Source: Paracoccaceae bacterium (GTDB lineage: Bacteria; Pseudomonadota; Alphaproteobacteria; Rhodobacterales; Rhodobacteraceae). Taken from it: a stretch of DNA of 64,000 bases. Position numbers and translations under genes: made by a program. The stretch spans positions 1-64,000 of the forward strand of contig PAQV01000033.1 of NCBI GenBank assembly GCA_002709405.1, given 5' to 3'. The notes beneath the pieces are model-generated. The model was given only the letters and a program-made list of their open reading frames with translations, was not told the DNA's origin and did no database searches. Below, piece after piece: positions 25,877 through 36,990 of this stretch (its first letter is position 1; each line of letters begins with the position of its first letter).

Positions 25877-27301
25877 TCAGTGGGCGATCATGATGTGGCG
25901 CGGGACGGTGTAGTCTTCCAGCGCGTACATCGACATATCCTTGCCATAGCCCGATTGTTTCAGCCCGCCGTGGGGCATTTCGTTGACCAGCATGAAGTGG
26001 GTGTTCACCCAGGTGCAGCCGTATTGCAGCCGGGCCGAGATATCCATCGCCCGGCCGATGTCGGTGGTCCAGACCGACGAGGCCAGCCCGTACTGGCTGT
26101 CATTGGCCCAGGCCACGGCGGTGTCCGCATCGTCGAACCGGGTGACCGACACGACCGGGCCGAAGACCTCGCGCTGGACGATTTCGTCGGCCTGCAGGGC
26201 CCCGGCCACGACGGTCGGCTGATAGTAGAACCCGGTGCCCCCGGCCAGGTCGCCGCCGGTGGTGACCTCGATATGCTGCAGCTCTGACGCCCGCTGGACA
26301 AAGCTGGCCACCCGGTCGCGCTGGCGCTGCGAGATCAGCGGCGGGATCTCGTTCAGGGTGTCGTCGGCATTGTCGTAGACGATCGAGGACACGGCGCTGC
26401 TGAGATCGGCCACCAGGTTGTCGTAGATCTTGGGCCCGGCGTAGATCCGGCAGGCGGCGGTGCAATCCTGGCCGGCGTTGTAATAGCCGAAGGCCTTCAG
26501 CCCCTCGACCACGCGGCCCAGGTCGGCGTCGTCCATCACGATGACGGGCGCCTTGCCGCCCAGTTCCAGGTGCGTCCGCTTGACTGATTTCGAGGCCGCC
26601 TGCAGCACCTTCTTGCCGGTTGCCACGTCGCCGGTGATCGACACCATGTTGATGTCGGGATGGTTGATCAGCGCGTTGCCCACCGTCGCACCCTGGCCCA
26701 GGATCACGTTGACCACGCCTTCGGGCAGGATGCCGGCCAGGACCTCGGCCATCAGCAGGGCGGTCAGCGGCGTCTGTTCCGAGGGCTTCATGACGATCGT
26801 GTTGCCCCCCGCCAAAGCCGGGGCCAGTTTCCAGGCCATCATCATCAGCGGATAGTTCCATGGCGCGATCGAAGCCACGACGCCCACCGGATCGCGCCGG
26901 ATCATCGAGGTATGGCCCTCCATGTATTCCCCCGCGACCGGCCCGTGCATGTTGCGCACGGCCCCCGCGAAGAAGCGGAAGCAATCGGCCACGGCGGGGA
27001 TTTCCTCGTTGCGGACCTCGTTGATCGGCTTGCCGCAGTTCAGGGCCTCCAGCTGGGCAAAGTCCTCCAGCCGGGCCTCGACCGCATCGGCAATGGCCAG
27101 CAGCAGGGCCGACCGGGCCGAGGGCGTGGTGCGCGCCCAGCCGGGAAAGGCGGCCTTGGCGGCGGCCACCGCGCGGGCGACCTGGTCAAGGCTGGCCTCG
27201 GGCATCGGCACGATCAGCGCGCCGGTGCGCGGGTTCAGGACCTGTTCCTCGGTCTCGGTGCCGGCTTCCATGGCCGCGCCGATCAGCATCTTGGTCTGCA
27301 T
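25877..27301 (-). CDS. Gamma-aminobutyraldehyde dehydrogenase-like NAD-dependent enzyme
   Basis: Aldehyde dehydrogenase superfamily enzyme of 474 residues, best fitting the aminobutyraldehyde/betaine aldehyde branch, which oxidises 4-aminobutanal from putrescine to GABA. Catalytic Glu lies in HLELGGKAP and catalytic Cys in [11 protein letters not shown]; the NAD-binding segments [12 protein letters not shown] and [11 protein letters not shown] are present. It is the last gene after a polyamine-type ABC importer on the same strand (29-base gap), which supports a role in putrescine breakdown. The aminotransferase or oxidase that would make the aldehyde is not in the window. Confidence 0.88.
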   Translation of the reverse strand: MQTKMLIGAAMEAGTETEEQVLNPRTGALIVPMPEASLDQVARAVAAAKAAFPGWARTTPSARSALLLAIADAVEARLEDFAQLEALNCGKPINEVRNEEIPAVADCFRFFAGAVRNMHGPVAGEYMEGHTSMIRRDPVGVVASIAPWNYPLMMMAWKLAPALAGGNTIVMKPSEQTPLTALLMAEVLAGILPEGVVNVILGQGATVGNALINHPDINMVSITGDVATGKKVLQAASKSVKRTHLELGGKAPVIVMDDADLGRVVEGLKAFGYYNAGQDCTAACRIYAGPKIYDNLVADLSSAVSSIVYDNADDTLNEIPPLISQRQRDRVASFVQRASELQHIEVTTGGDLAGGTGFYYQPTVVAGALQADEIVQREVFGPVVSVTRFDDADTAVAWANDSQYGLASSVWTTDIGRAMDISARLQYGCTWVNTHFMLVNEMPHGGLKQSGYGKDMSMYALEDYTVPRHIMIAH

Positions 27302-27329
27302 GGGGAAATCCTCCGGTCATTTGCAGGTC

Positions 27330-28136
27330 TTATTTGCCCTGGCCGGCAACCGTGTCGGTGCCGCGGGTCAGGTAATAGGCGCCCAGGATGGGCAGAAGGG
27401 TGACCAGCACGACGACCATGGCAACCACGTTGGTCACGGGCCGTTCGCGCGGGCGGACAAGTTCTTCGAGCATCCAGATCGGCAAGGTCGCCTGCTGGCC
27501 GGCGGTGAAGGTGGTCACGATGACCTCGTCGAAGCTGAGCGCGAAGGCCAGCATGCCGCCCACCACCAGCGCCGTGCCGATGTTGGGCAGGATCACGTAG
27601 CGCAGGGTCTGGAACATGTTGGCGCCCAGGTCCATCGAGGCCTCGATCAGGCTGCCGGATGTGCGGCGGAACCGGGCGACGGCGTTGTTGTAGACGATCA
27701 CCACGCAGAAGGTCGCGTGGCCCAGGACGATGGTCCAGGTGCTGAAGGGGATCTCGGCCAGCGAAAAGGCCGAGCGCAGGGCGATGCCGGTGACCACGCC
27801 GGGCAGGGCGATGGGCAGGATGACCAGCAGCGAGATCGTCTCGCGCCCGAAGAACCGCGTGCGGCTGACGGCGGCGGCGCAGAGCGTGCCCAGGATCATG
27901 GCGATCACCGTCGAGATCGCCGCGACCTTGACCGACAGCTGCAGGGCCTCCCAGACGTCCGGCCTGTTCCAGGTCACGGCGAACCATTTCAGGGTCAGGC
28001 CGGGGGGCGGCCAGGCAAAGGATTTCTCTTCCGTGGTAAAGGCATAGACGAAGATCAGCAGGATCGGCAGGTGCAGGAACAGCAAGCCTGCTCCGGCGGC
28101 GAGTTTCAGCGACAGGGGCGCGCGGTCAGAGTGCAT
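27330..28136 (-). CDS. Polyamine-type ABC transporter permease (PotC-like)
   Basis: Inner-membrane permease of 268 residues with about six helices and the binding-protein-dependent transport motif [20 protein letters not shown] (EAA loop) that contacts the ATPase. The start at 28136 (MHSDRAPLS) places the coding start inside the end of the upstream permease gene (11-base overlap), a sign of translational coupling. Operon context and the substrate-binding protein point to putrescine or spermidine import. Confidence 0.9.
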   Translation of the reverse strand: MHSDRAPLSLKLAAGAGLLFLHLPILLIFVYAFTTEEKSFAWPPPGLTLKWFAVTWNRPDVWEALQLSVKVAAISTVIAMILGTLCAAAVSRTRFFGRETISLLVILPIALPGVVTGIALRSAFSLAEIPFSTWTIVLGHATFCVVIVYNNAVARFRRTSGSLIEASMDLGANMFQTLRYVILPNIGTALVVGGMLAFALSFDEVIVTTFTAGQQATLPIWMLEELVRPRERPVTNVVAMVVVLVTLLPILGAYYLTRGTDTVAGQGK

Positions 28137-29076
28137 CGAAGGCCCCCATGCGCCGGGCAATGGTCAGGTAGATGCCCATGATCACGATGGGCACCACGGC
28201 AAAGGCCGCGGCCAGCGGGATGTTCCCGGCGATGCCCTGGTGCTGATAGACGGCCTGGCCGATGAACAGCCGCGAGGTGCCGATGATCTGGGGAATGATG
28301 TAATCGCCCAGCGTCAGCGAGAAGGTGAAGATCGACCCGGCCACGACCCCGGGCAGGGCCAGGGGCAGCAGCACGTGGCGAAAGGTCTGGCCGGGTCTCG
28401 CGCCCAGATCGCCCGAGGCTTCCAGCATCGAGGCCGGCACCCGTTCCAAAGCGGCCTGGATCGGCAGGATCATGAAGGGCATCCAGACATAGACGAAGAC
28501 GATGAAGGTGCCGGTGGGGCTGACCGACAACGAATTGCCGCCCACCACGGGCAGCGACAGGTAGGCTTCCAGCAGCCACAGCAGATGCAGCTTTTCCAGC
28601 GCCCAGGTCAGGATGCCTTCCTTGGCCAGGATCAGTTTCCAGGCGTAGATCTTGACCAGGTAGCTGGACCACAGCGGCATCATCACCCCGATGTAGAACA
28701 CCGCCCGCCAGCGGCCGCGGGCAAAGCGGGCGGCGTAATAGGCGATGGGAAAGGCGATGATCGCCGAGGCCAGGGTGGCACAGGCGGCCATGGTCACCGT
28801 GCGCAGGATGATGTCGAAATTGGTGGGGGTGAAGAGCTCGGCATAGGTGCGCAGGGTGAATTCGTAATTGATCAGGCCCGTGAAGTGGTCGATCGAGAAG
28901 AAGCTTTGCAGCAGCAGCGCAAAGAGCGAGCCCAGGTAGATGATGCCCAGCCACAGGACCGGGGGCGTCAGCAGCAGGACCAGCAGCAGGGTCGGCCGGC
29001 GCCACAACACGTCGGACACCCGCGTGGCGGCGCTGTCGGTGCGGGGCAGGGCGGCCCGGGGGTCTGCTATGGTCAT
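28126..29076 (-). CDS. Polyamine-type ABC transporter permease (PotB-like)
   Basis: Inner-membrane permease of 316 residues: one N-terminal helix ([20 protein letters not shown]), a periplasmic stretch, then five helices with the EAA loop [20 protein letters not shown]. It forms the pore with the following PotC-like protein. The start overlaps the ATPase stop codon by four bases (ATGA), so the three genes are coupled. Confidence 0.9.
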   Translation of the reverse strand: MTIADPRAALPRTDSAATRVSDVLWRRPTLLLVLLLTPPVLWLGIIYLGSLFALLLQSFFSIDHFTGLINYEFTLRTYAELFTPTNFDIILRTVTMAACATLASAIIAFPIAYYAARFARGRWRAVFYIGVMMPLWSSYLVKIYAWKLILAKEGILTWALEKLHLLWLLEAYLSLPVVGGNSLSVSPTGTFIVFVYVWMPFMILPIQAALERVPASMLEASGDLGARPGQTFRHVLLPLALPGVVAGSIFTFSLTLGDYIIPQIIGTSRLFIGQAVYQHQGIAGNIPLAAAFAVVPIVIMGIYLTIARRMGAFDAL

Positions 29077-30059
29077 GCGTCGCGCGCCATCAGGTGCAGG
29101 TTTTCGGGCGCCCAGGTCAGGGCCAGTTCGTCGCCCGGTTCGGGGCGCGGTGCCTCCTGCGGCAGCAGGGCGGTGAACCGGTTGCCCTCGGCCTCGACGC
29201 TGACACGGGTGGTCAGGCCGAGAAAGCTGAGCCCGGTGACACGCGCCTTCAGCGGGCCATCGGCGGCCAGGCGCAGGTGTTCGGGCCGGATGGCGGCGGG
29301 GCAGGCGGTGCCGGTCAGCCGGGCGACGATCTCGGCCGGCAACACGTTCGAGGACCCCACGAAATCGGCCACGAAGGGCACGTCGGGGCGGAAATAGATG
29401 TCTTCGGGGGTGCCGACCTGTTCGATCCGGCCCTGGTTGAAGACGGCCACGCGGTCGGCCATCGACAGGGCCTCGCCCTGGTCGTGGGTGACGAAGACGA
29501 AGGTGATGCCCAGCTGGCGTTGCAGGCCCTTGAGTTCCTCCTGCATCTGTTCGCGCAGCTTCAGGTCCAGCGCGCCCAGCGGTTCGTCCAGCAGCAGGAC
29601 GCGGGGCTTGTTGACCAGCGCGCGGGCCAAGGCGACCCGCTGGCGCTGGCCGCCCGACAGCTCTGACGGCTTGCGCCTGCCGTAGCCGCCCAGGCGCACC
29701 ATCTCCAGCGCGGCCTCGGCGGCTGCGTGGCGGGCGCGGCGGGGCTGGCCGGCGATCATCAGCCCGTAGGCCACGTTGTCGATCACGTTCAGATGCGGGA
29801 ACAGGGCGTAATCCTGGAACACCGTGTTCACCTGGCGCTTGTAGGGCGGCAGGTCGGCCACGGGCGCCCCGAAGATGCGGATGTCGCCGGCGGTCGGCCG
29901 TTCGAACCCGGCGATCAGGCGCAGGCAGGTTGTCTTGCCCGACCCGGACGGGCCCAGCATGGCAAAGAACTCGCCCTCGGCAATGTCGAGGTCAACGCCA
30001 TCCACCGCCTTCACGTCACCGAAATGACGCGAGACGTGGTCGAAACGCACGGCTGTCAT
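29073..30059 (-). CDS. Polyamine-type ABC transporter ATP-binding protein (PotA-like)
   Basis: Cytoplasmic ATPase of 328 residues that powers the importer. Visible motifs: Walker A GPSGSGKTT near residue 36, Q-loop VFQDYALFPHL, signature LSGGQRQRVALARAL, Walker B VLLLDEPLGALD, and the switch His in FVTHDQGEAL. The C-terminal 90 residues form a TOBE-like regulatory domain. Overlaps the PotB-like gene by four bases and lies 55 bases after the binding-protein gene. Confidence 0.95.
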   Translation of the reverse strand: MTAVRFDHVSRHFGDVKAVDGVDLDIAEGEFFAMLGPSGSGKTTCLRLIAGFERPTAGDIRIFGAPVADLPPYKRQVNTVFQDYALFPHLNVIDNVAYGLMIAGQPRRARHAAAEAALEMVRLGGYGRRKPSELSGGQRQRVALARALVNKPRVLLLDEPLGALDLKLREQMQEELKGLQRQLGITFVFVTHDQGEALSMADRVAVFNQGRIEQVGTPEDIYFRPDVPFVADFVGSSNVLPAEIVARLTGTACPAAIRPEHLRLAADGPLKARVTGLSFLGLTTRVSVEAEGNRFTALLPQEAPRPEPGDELALTWAPENLHLMARDA

Positions 30060-30114
30060 GGGAAGTCTCCGGTCGGGATCCGCGCCGCCTTGGGGGCAGC
30101 GCGGAGAATGGGGA

Positions 30115-31272
30115 TCAGCGGCCGCCGATCACGCCGATATAGTCGGACACCCAGCGGTAATAGGGCACGCATTCGCCCTGGCTTTCGCATTGAGTGACGG
30201 GGGTTTTCCAGAAGCGGATCTTTTCGAACTGGTCCAGCCCGTTGGCGTCGCAGCCCTCCTGGGTCTGCATGCCCCGTCCGTCGGAACACGCCGCCGGCAC
30301 CGAGGGCACTGCGCCGAACCAGACCGACAGGTCCGATTGCAGGTTCGAGCTCAGCTGGTGTTCGAACCACATGTAGGCGCAGTTGGGATGTTCGCTGTCG
30401 GCATGCAGCATGGTCGTATCGGCCCAGCCGGTCGCGCCTTCTTCGGGGATCACCGACGCCACGGGCACGCTGTCGGCCTTGAGCAGGTTGACCTGGAACG
30501 GCCACGAGCCCGAGGCGACCATGCCCTCGTTCTTGAAATCGTCGATCTGGATGAAGGCGTCGTGCCAGTAGCGGCTGACCAGCTCGCGCTGCCCGCGCAG
30601 CAGGTCGAGCGCCGCGTCGTACTGGTCCTGGGTCAGCTCGTAGGGGTCCTCGATGCCCAGTTCGGGCTGGTGGGTCATCAGGTAGAGCGCCGCATCGGCA
30701 ATGTGGATCGGCCCGTCATAGGCCTGCACCCGGCCGGCATTGCTTTCGCCATCGCCCAGGGTGGTTTCCTCGAAGACGACCGACCACGAGGTCGGCGGTT
30801 CGGCGAAAGCCTCGGTGTTGTACATCAGCACGTTCGGGCCCCACATGTAGGGCACGCCGTAATGCACACCGCCGACCGTATGCCAGGGCGCGTCCTTCAG
30901 TCGGTCGTCGACCGTGGACCACGAGGGCACCAGGTCGGTGTTGATCGCCTGCACCCGCTTGCCCGCGATCATCCGCAGCGAGGCATCGCCCGAAGCGGTG
31001 ACCAGGTCGAAGCCGCCCTCGTTCATCAGCGCGACCATCTCGTCCGAGGTGTTGGCCGTCTTGACCGACACCATGCAGCCGGTGGCCTCTTCGAAGCCGG
31101 TCACCCAGTCGAAGGCCGGGTCGGTTTCGCCGCGCTCGATGTAGCCGGCCCAGGCGACGATCGACAGCTCGCCTTCACCTTCGCCGATCTCGGTCATCTG
31201 GGCCATGCTCGTCGTTGCCACCGAGGCGGCGGTGAACGAGGCCACCACGGCGGTGAGGAATTGGGTCTTCAT
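30115..31272 (-). CDS. Polyamine-type ABC transporter substrate-binding protein
   Basis: Periplasmic binding protein of 385 residues with a Sec signal peptide (MKTQFLTAVVASFTAASVAT, cleavage near SMAQ). The mature protein begins GELSIVAWAGYIERG and contains FDLVTASGDASLRMI and VGGVHYGVPYMWGPNVLMYN, the pattern of the PotD/PotF spermidine/putrescine group. Several Cys in the C-terminal part (GCDANG, VTQCESQGECVPYY) may form disulfides and are less usual. It is the first gene of the transport operon, so the operon promoter should lie in 31273-31508. Exact substrate not determinable from sequence. Confidence 0.9.
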   Translation of the reverse strand: MKTQFLTAVVASFTAASVATTSMAQMTEIGEGEGELSIVAWAGYIERGETDPAFDWVTGFEEATGCMVSVKTANTSDEMVALMNEGGFDLVTASGDASLRMIAGKRVQAINTDLVPSWSTVDDRLKDAPWHTVGGVHYGVPYMWGPNVLMYNTEAFAEPPTSWSVVFEETTLGDGESNAGRVQAYDGPIHIADAALYLMTHQPELGIEDPYELTQDQYDAALDLLRGQRELVSRYWHDAFIQIDDFKNEGMVASGSWPFQVNLLKADSVPVASVIPEEGATGWADTTMLHADSEHPNCAYMWFEHQLSSNLQSDLSVWFGAVPSVPAACSDGRGMQTQEGCDANGLDQFEKIRFWKTPVTQCESQGECVPYYRWVSDYIGVIGGR

Positions 31273-31508
31273 TGCGGTCTCCCTGTCGATGGGCCAGCCA
31301 AAGCCGTTGGCCGGAGCGGCTCCGGCCCTGGGGTCTGACCCTGATCATTGTCCTGTCGGTTCCCCATCCGCCGAAGCTGTCACACGGGGAAGCGGTTCCG
31401 GGCGCGCGCCGAAGGGCACGGTCCTGCCGCCGTGGGAAAACTATGCGAAGACCTCGCTGCATTCGCAAATTCATTAATCAGAAAGGGCCATTCGGAAAAA
31501 CCGATAGC

Positions 31509-32432
31509 TCAGACCCGCAGGTGGCGCCCCGACTGCCCCGACTGCCCCATCCGGGCCAGCGAGATGAAATCGCGCACCGCATCCGACAGGGGCAGGCCGC
31601 GCCGCCAGACCACGCCGACCTGCACGATGGGCAAGGCGCCCGACACGTCCCGGCTTTCGATCCGGTCGCCGTCCAGAGACCAGGGCCGATAGACCAGGTC
31701 GGGCAGCAGGGCGACGCCCGCGCCGGTGGCCACCAGCGACCGCACCGCCTCGACCGAGCGGGTGCGGAAGGCGATCTGGGGCCGCTTGCCGAAGGCCGAC
31801 AGCAGCTTGACGGCCTCTTCCTCCATCTCGTCGACGTTCAGCATGATCAGCGGTTCGCGGGCGACATCGTCCAGTCCGATGCTTTCGCGCCCAGTCAGCA
31901 TGTGTTCCAGGGGCAGCCACAGGCGGAAGGTCGACACGTCGAGGATCTCCGATTGCAGGGCCATCCGGTCCCGCAGGTTGGATATGACCATGACGGCCAC
32001 GTCCAGCTCGCCCCCGATCAGCAGGTGTTCCAGGTATTCGCCGGTATCCTCCAGGGCCGAGACATCGACCATCGGGTTCATCCGGCGATAGCGGGCCAGG
32101 AGGTCGGACATGACATAGCCGGCCATCAGCGAGGTCACCCCGATGTTCAGCCGCCCCGAGGTCCGCCCCGGCTGGCTTTGAAACGCCCGCCGCGCGCCCG
32201 AGACATCGGACAGGATCTTGGTGGCATGGCGCAGGAACTGGTGGCCGGAATGGGTGATGGCGAGCCCCCGGGCGTGGCGGTCGAACAGGCTGACGCCCAG
32301 GTCGGCCTCGAGGTTCTTGAGCGCCTCTGTCACCGAGGATTGCGAGATCGACAGGGTCTGGGCCGCCCCGATGACCGATCCCTTTTCGGCCACGGCCACG
32401 AAATAGCGCAATTGCTTGAGGGTGAACGACAT
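31509..32432 (-). CDS. LysR-family transcription regulator beside the polyamine operon
   Basis: A 307-residue regulator with an N-terminal winged HTH (TLKQLRYFVAVAEKGSVIGA, SQSSVTEALKNLEADLG) and a periplasmic-binding-protein-like effector domain. The start at 32432 gives the normal LysR length. It is on the same strand as, and 236 bases upstream of, the importer operon, which is less usual than the divergent LysR arrangement; control of that operon is likely but inferred. The opposite neighbour is a divergent lipoprotein gene. Confidence 0.9.
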   Translation of the reverse strand: MSFTLKQLRYFVAVAEKGSVIGAAQTLSISQSSVTEALKNLEADLGVSLFDRHARGLAITHSGHQFLRHATKILSDVSGARRAFQSQPGRTSGRLNIGVTSLMAGYVMSDLLARYRRMNPMVDVSALEDTGEYLEHLLIGGELDVAVMVISNLRDRMALQSEILDVSTFRLWLPLEHMLTGRESIGLDDVAREPLIMLNVDEMEEEAVKLLSAFGKRPQIAFRTRSVEAVRSLVATGAGVALLPDLVYRPWSLDGDRIESRDVSGALPIVQVGVVWRRGLPLSDAVRDFISLARMGQSGQSGRHLRV

Positions 32433-32631
32433 GTGGGCCTCCGTCCGTCTGGCGCGATTGGACAGGAGCGGCGTCCGTCGTGCAAGCCGTGCAGGCCTGC
32501 CGGTGCCGCTTTTCCGACCCGTATCACGGTCGGGTGAGCACAAGGCTTACGGCGCGCTTGACCGATGGCGGGAAATGCTGCGTTCCTCGGATGGCTAACA
32601 GGTGCAACGAATTTGAAGGAACGTGATTTCG

Positions 32632-33351
32632 ATGAAGCGCCCATTGATTGCCCCCGGCGCGAAGCGCCAATTGATGGCCAAAGTCGTGACGCGCCCGTTG
32701 ATGGCCCTGATCGCTGCCGGCCTGCTGTTCGGATGCACAGAGCAGGGCGGACAGGGGTCAGGTCCGCAGGGCTATCCCAGCAAGCTGGTCATGCTGACAT
32801 CCGAAACGCTGACCGACGAGCAGATGACCCGCGTGACGAATTGGTACAAGACCTCGGTCGAGAACGGCAGCACCTTTTACGGCGCGCTGGCCGCGCATGT
32901 GCCGACGAATGGGGAATACTGGGCGTCGATCGCCTCGGTGAATTCGCTGGAGCGGGCCAGGGAAATCGCCATGGGCCTGTGCACCAGGAACGCCAAGGGC
33001 GCTGCGGGCTGCGAGCTTGTCGCGGGGATCGCGCCGGCCGACGGGGTGGACCCCGGTACACCGCCGCTGGGCGGCAAGGCGATCGCGGTCTTCGACAAGA
33101 ACCTGAAGGTCACGAAGCCGCGCAAGCTTTACGCGGCGATGGCGCTTTACGGCGATTACGACCGCAACGTGTCCGGGCGCGATACCCAGGAAGAGGCCGA
33201 CGCCGCCGCCCTGGCCCGCTGCAACGAGAAATACGCCGAGTTCAAGAGCGAGCAGGGCGAGCAGTGGGCGGCTTACGGCAAGGAATGGAAGGAGGCCGGG
33301 ATCAGCCTGTCGTCCTTCGGCTGCCGCGTCGTGCGGCGCGCGGCCCCCTGA
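32632..33351 (+). CDS. Putative lipoprotein of unknown function
   Basis: A protein of about 239 residues with a basic N-terminus, a hydrophobic stretch and a lipobox LLFGC around residue 34, so it is likely lipidated and anchored in the envelope. The mature part has GEYWASIASVNSLERAREIA and several Cys pairs; the alternation of ALARCNEK and GCRVV suggests disulfides. No family recognised (a DUF4189-like stress domain is one possibility). ATG 32632 was preferred over GTG 32623 because the gaagga site is better spaced. Confidence 0.72.
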   Translation: MKRPLIAPGAKRQLMAKVVTRPLMALIAAGLLFGCTEQGGQGSGPQGYPSKLVMLTSETLTDEQMTRVTNWYKTSVENGSTFYGALAAHVPTNGEYWASIASVNSLERAREIAMGLCTRNAKGAAGCELVAGIAPADGVDPGTPPLGGKAIAVFDKNLKVTKPRKLYAAMALYGDYDRNVSGRDTQEEADAAALARCNEKYAEFKSEQGEQWAAYGKEWKEAGISLSSFGCRVVRRAAP

Positions 33352-33373
33352 GGCGGTGGCCGGCGGGGGCCAT

Positions 33374-33398
33374 CCACCGGCCCGCGCGGGGCCGGTGG
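33374..33398. terminator. GC hairpin between convergent lipoprotein and trxB genes
   Basis: Perfect 10-bp arms ccaccggccc (33374-33383) and gggccggtgg (33389-33398) with a 5-base loop, lying between two convergent stop codons. It may terminate both transcripts; the T-run is weak (ggtcttg). Confidence 0.6.
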
Positions 33399-33416
33399 GG
33401 TCTTGACCCTCGGGGC

Positions 33417-34469
<1,053 letters not shown>

Positions 34470-34526
34470 CTATGCGCGGGCCGGGAATGCAGGCTGTGCA
34501 GGGCCGTGTGACCGCGGGCCGGGCGA

Positions 34527-34555
34527 TTGACGCAAAGTGGCCCGGCTGCTAGCGC
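34527..34555 (+). promoter_or_regulatory. Possible promoter upstream of the MATE gene
   Basis: In the 329-base gap between trxB and the MATE gene there is TTGACG (34527-34532) with a 17-base spacer to TAGCGC (34550-34555). The -35 box is good and the -10 box weak. The rest of the gap (34383-34711) shows no convincing gene. Confidence 0.3.
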
Positions 34556-34711
34556 TTTGGCACAGATCGGCCGCCCGCGTGTCCCTCGGGTCAAGGGGGA
34601 GGGGTCGGCCGCGCCACATGACTTTCGGTGCTGCTTTTGCCGCCGGGCACTGCAGGCCTTTATGCCGGGCCCCCGATGCCAGGCGCCCCTGCCAAAGCCG
34701 GAGCCCGCGCC

Positions 34712-36082
34712 ATGTCCCATGCCACCGCCTTCCTGACAGCCCCCCTGGGCCAGGTCCTGCTGCGCACCGCCGCGCCGATCATCCTGGTGATGACCCTGTC
34801 GGGGTCGCAGAACATCATCGACGCGGTGTTCCTGGGCCAGCTGGTCGGGCCGGATGCCGTTGCCGCCGTGGGCGCCATCTTCCCCGTCATCGCGGCCAGC
34901 ATCGCCCTGCAGACCATGGTGGGATCGGGCATGGCCAGCCGCCTGGCCCGGATGCTGGGCGCCCGCGACCTTGCCGCCGCCCAATCTGTCTTTGCCAGCG
35001 CCCACGGGCTGGCCCTGGCCTGTGCAGCCGTCCTGATCCTGGCGTTCGTGCTGCTTGGCCATCCCCTGACCCTCGCCCTGGCCGGAGGCGACCCGGCCGT
35101 GGCCCAGATGGCCCGCAGCTACCTGTCCATCGTCATCGCCGCATCCTCGGTCACGTTCTGGCTGGGGGTCCATGTGGACGCCCTGCGCAGCGAGGGCCGG
35201 GCCACGCTGATGGCCGGGCTGAGCGTCCTCGTGACGCTTGCCAATATCGCGCTCACCTACGTGCTGATGGGCTGGCTGGGGCTGGGCGTGGCGGGCTCTG
35301 CCCTGGGGACGGTGGCCGCCCAGGGGCTGGCGCTTGCCCTGGCCCTGGCCGTGCGCCTGCGCCTGGACACCCCCTTGCCCGTGCGGATGATCCTGGCCTG
35401 CCCCTGGTGGGGCGGATGGGGTCGCATCCTCACCCTGGGTGCGCCGCTCAGCCTGAACTTCTTCGGCCTGGCCCTGATGGGCGTGGTCATCCTGTCGGCC
35501 CTTCAGCTGACCGGCGTGCCCGGCTACGTGTCCATCGTCGCCGCCTATGGGCTGATCACCCGGCTGATGGGCTTTGCCTTCCTGCCCCTCATGGGCCTGG
35601 CCCAGGCCATGCAGGCCGTCGTGGGCAACAACCTCGGGGCCGGCCTGCACGCCCGGTCGGACCGGGCACTGTGGCTCAGCCTGGCGGCCGCGCTGATCTA
35701 CTGCATAGGGATCGAGACCCTTTTCATCGTCTTCGCCCCCCGGATCGGCGCCCTCTTCGTCAGCGATCCCGCGATCATCGATCAGCTCTCGCGGATCCTG
35801 CAGGTGGTCATCCTGGCCTATGCGCTGGCCGGACCGGTGCTGATCCTGGCCCTCTACTTCCAGGCTGCGGGGCAGGCCGGGCGCGCGGCCCTGCTGACGC
35901 TCTCCAAGCCCTACATCCTGCAACCTGTCCTCATCGTCGTCCTCGCCCTGACCTTCGGAGAGCCGGGCATCTGGCTTGCCGGTCCCACCGCCGATTGCCT
36001 GCTTTTCGGGCTCGCCGCGACACTCTGGTGGCGCCTGCGCACGCCCGGCACGGCAGGGTTCGGGCTGCAACCAGGCGCATGA
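34712..36082 (+). CDS. MATE-family efflux transporter
   Basis: Inner-membrane multidrug/toxin extrusion transporter of 456 residues with about twelve helices in two halves. Typical segments are LRTAAPIILVMTLSGSQNIIDAVFLGQLVG in the first half (first 20 residues carry the motif) and LMGLAQAMQAVVGNNLGAG in the second. The start at 34712 (MSHATAFLTAPLG) gives the usual N-terminus. Substrate unknown. No regulator is adjacent except the downstream Lrp-type gene. Confidence 0.92.
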   Translation: MSHATAFLTAPLGQVLLRTAAPIILVMTLSGSQNIIDAVFLGQLVGPDAVAAVGAIFPVIAASIALQTMVGSGMASRLARMLGARDLAAAQSVFASAHGLALACAAVLILAFVLLGHPLTLALAGGDPAVAQMARSYLSIVIAASSVTFWLGVHVDALRSEGRATLMAGLSVLVTLANIALTYVLMGWLGLGVAGSALGTVAAQGLALALALAVRLRLDTPLPVRMILACPWWGGWGRILTLGAPLSLNFFGLALMGVVILSALQLTGVPGYVSIVAAYGLITRLMGFAFLPLMGLAQAMQAVVGNNLGAGLHARSDRALWLSLAAALIYCIGIETLFIVFAPRIGALFVSDPAIIDQLSRILQVVILAYALAGPVLILALYFQAAGQAGRAALLTLSKPYILQPVLIVVLALTFGEPGIWLAGPTADCLLFGLAATLWWRLRTPGTAGFGLQPGA

Positions 36083-36295
36083 CCCGGTCAGCCCCTCCGC
36101 CTGGGCGCTAGGCGCGTCACCCCGGTTGACACCGCCCGCATTTCAGGGTTTTCCAGCCAAAGCACGGATCACGGCCAATCAGAACCGCCTCTCTGCCGTC
36201 CCATCAGGCGACCGCCCCAAGACCTGCCAAAAATCCCTTCACCGCATTTAGTGATTTTTCATTTTAGGGCTGTACTGCGCTGCGGCGAAATATTA

Positions 36296-36303
36296 TTGCG
36301 CAA
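36296..36303. promoter_or_regulatory. Possible Lrp-type operator (ttgcgcaa palindrome)
   Basis: An 8-base palindrome ttgcgcaa within an AT-rich stretch (aatattattgcgcaagcgat) 46 bases before the regulator start. Lrp/AsnC members often autoregulate through such AT-rich TTGCGCAA-like sites, so this could be its own operator. Assignment is inference. Confidence 0.4.
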
Positions 36304-36348
36304 GCGATGCATATTGCTGTAAGAAATGCAAAACCGAAGGTGAGCCCG

Positions 36349-36849
36349 ATGGCAACGACGCGCCTCGATCCGATCGATCGTAAAATCCTGGCAGAACTGC
36401 AAGCCGACGGCCGCATGACCAATGTCGAATTGGCCCGCCGGGTCGGCATATCGGCCCCGCCCTGCCTGCGCCGGGTCCGCACCCTGGAAGAGGCCGGCTA
36501 CATCCGTGGCTACCACGCCGAGGTCGACGCCCGCGAACTGGGCTTCGAAGTCCAGGTTTTCGCCATGGTCGGCCTGTCCAGCCAGGCCGAGTCGGACCTG
36601 TCGGCCTTCGAAGACCGCTGCCGCGGCTGGCCGCTGGTCCGGGAATGCCACATGCTCAACGGCGAGGTCGACTTCATGCTGAAATGCGTGGCCCCGGATC
36701 TGTCGACCTTCCAAAGCTTCCTGACCGACGAATTGCTCAAGCACCCCACCGTGGCCAGCGTCAAGACATCCCTGGTCATCCGCGGCGCCAAGGACGAACC
36801 CGGCGTGCCCTTCGACATCCTCGAAGAACGCCTCAGCCGCAGCGCCTGA
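36349..36849 (+). CDS. Lrp/AsnC-family transcription regulator
   Basis: A 166-residue regulator. Residues 5-60 form the winged HTH (LDPIDRKILAELQADGRMTN, ELARRVGISAPPCLRRVRTL) and the rest the RAM ligand domain (WPLVRECHMLNGEVDFMLKC). Good Shine-Dalgarno (gaaggtga) before ATG 36349. It is a close match to the global Lrp group of alphaproteobacteria. Its targets are not obvious: the upstream MATE gene is on the same strand and the downstream Hint gene converges. Confidence 0.93.
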   Translation: MATTRLDPIDRKILAELQADGRMTNVELARRVGISAPPCLRRVRTLEEAGYIRGYHAEVDARELGFEVQVFAMVGLSSQAESDLSAFEDRCRGWPLVRECHMLNGEVDFMLKCVAPDLSTFQSFLTDELLKHPTVASVKTSLVIRGAKDEPGVPFDILEERLSRSA

Positions 36850-36903
36850 CCCACCACCACGCACAGCCGACAAATGGCCGAAAAGGCCGGGCAGACGCGC
36901 CGC

Positions 36904-36936
36904 CCTGCTGCTTCTTTCTCTTTGAAAATACCCCGG
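36904..36936 (-). repeat. Conserved downstream motif, copy C
   Basis: Matches copies A and B over 33 bases with two changes (ttgaaaata replacing ttccaaata on the plus strand). On the minus strand it begins 55 bases after the stop codon of the Hint-domain gene. Confidence 0.72.
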
Positions 36937-36990
36937 CCGCCGGCCCGCCACGGGCGCTGCCGCCAGGCAAGCGCTCAGACCGCCCGGAAC

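Noticed and set aside
34537-36111. Long plus-strand frame overlapping the MATE gene in another frame
   Set aside because: Arg/Pro-rich out-of-frame reading; the MATE frame has twelve hydrophobic segments and a good start.
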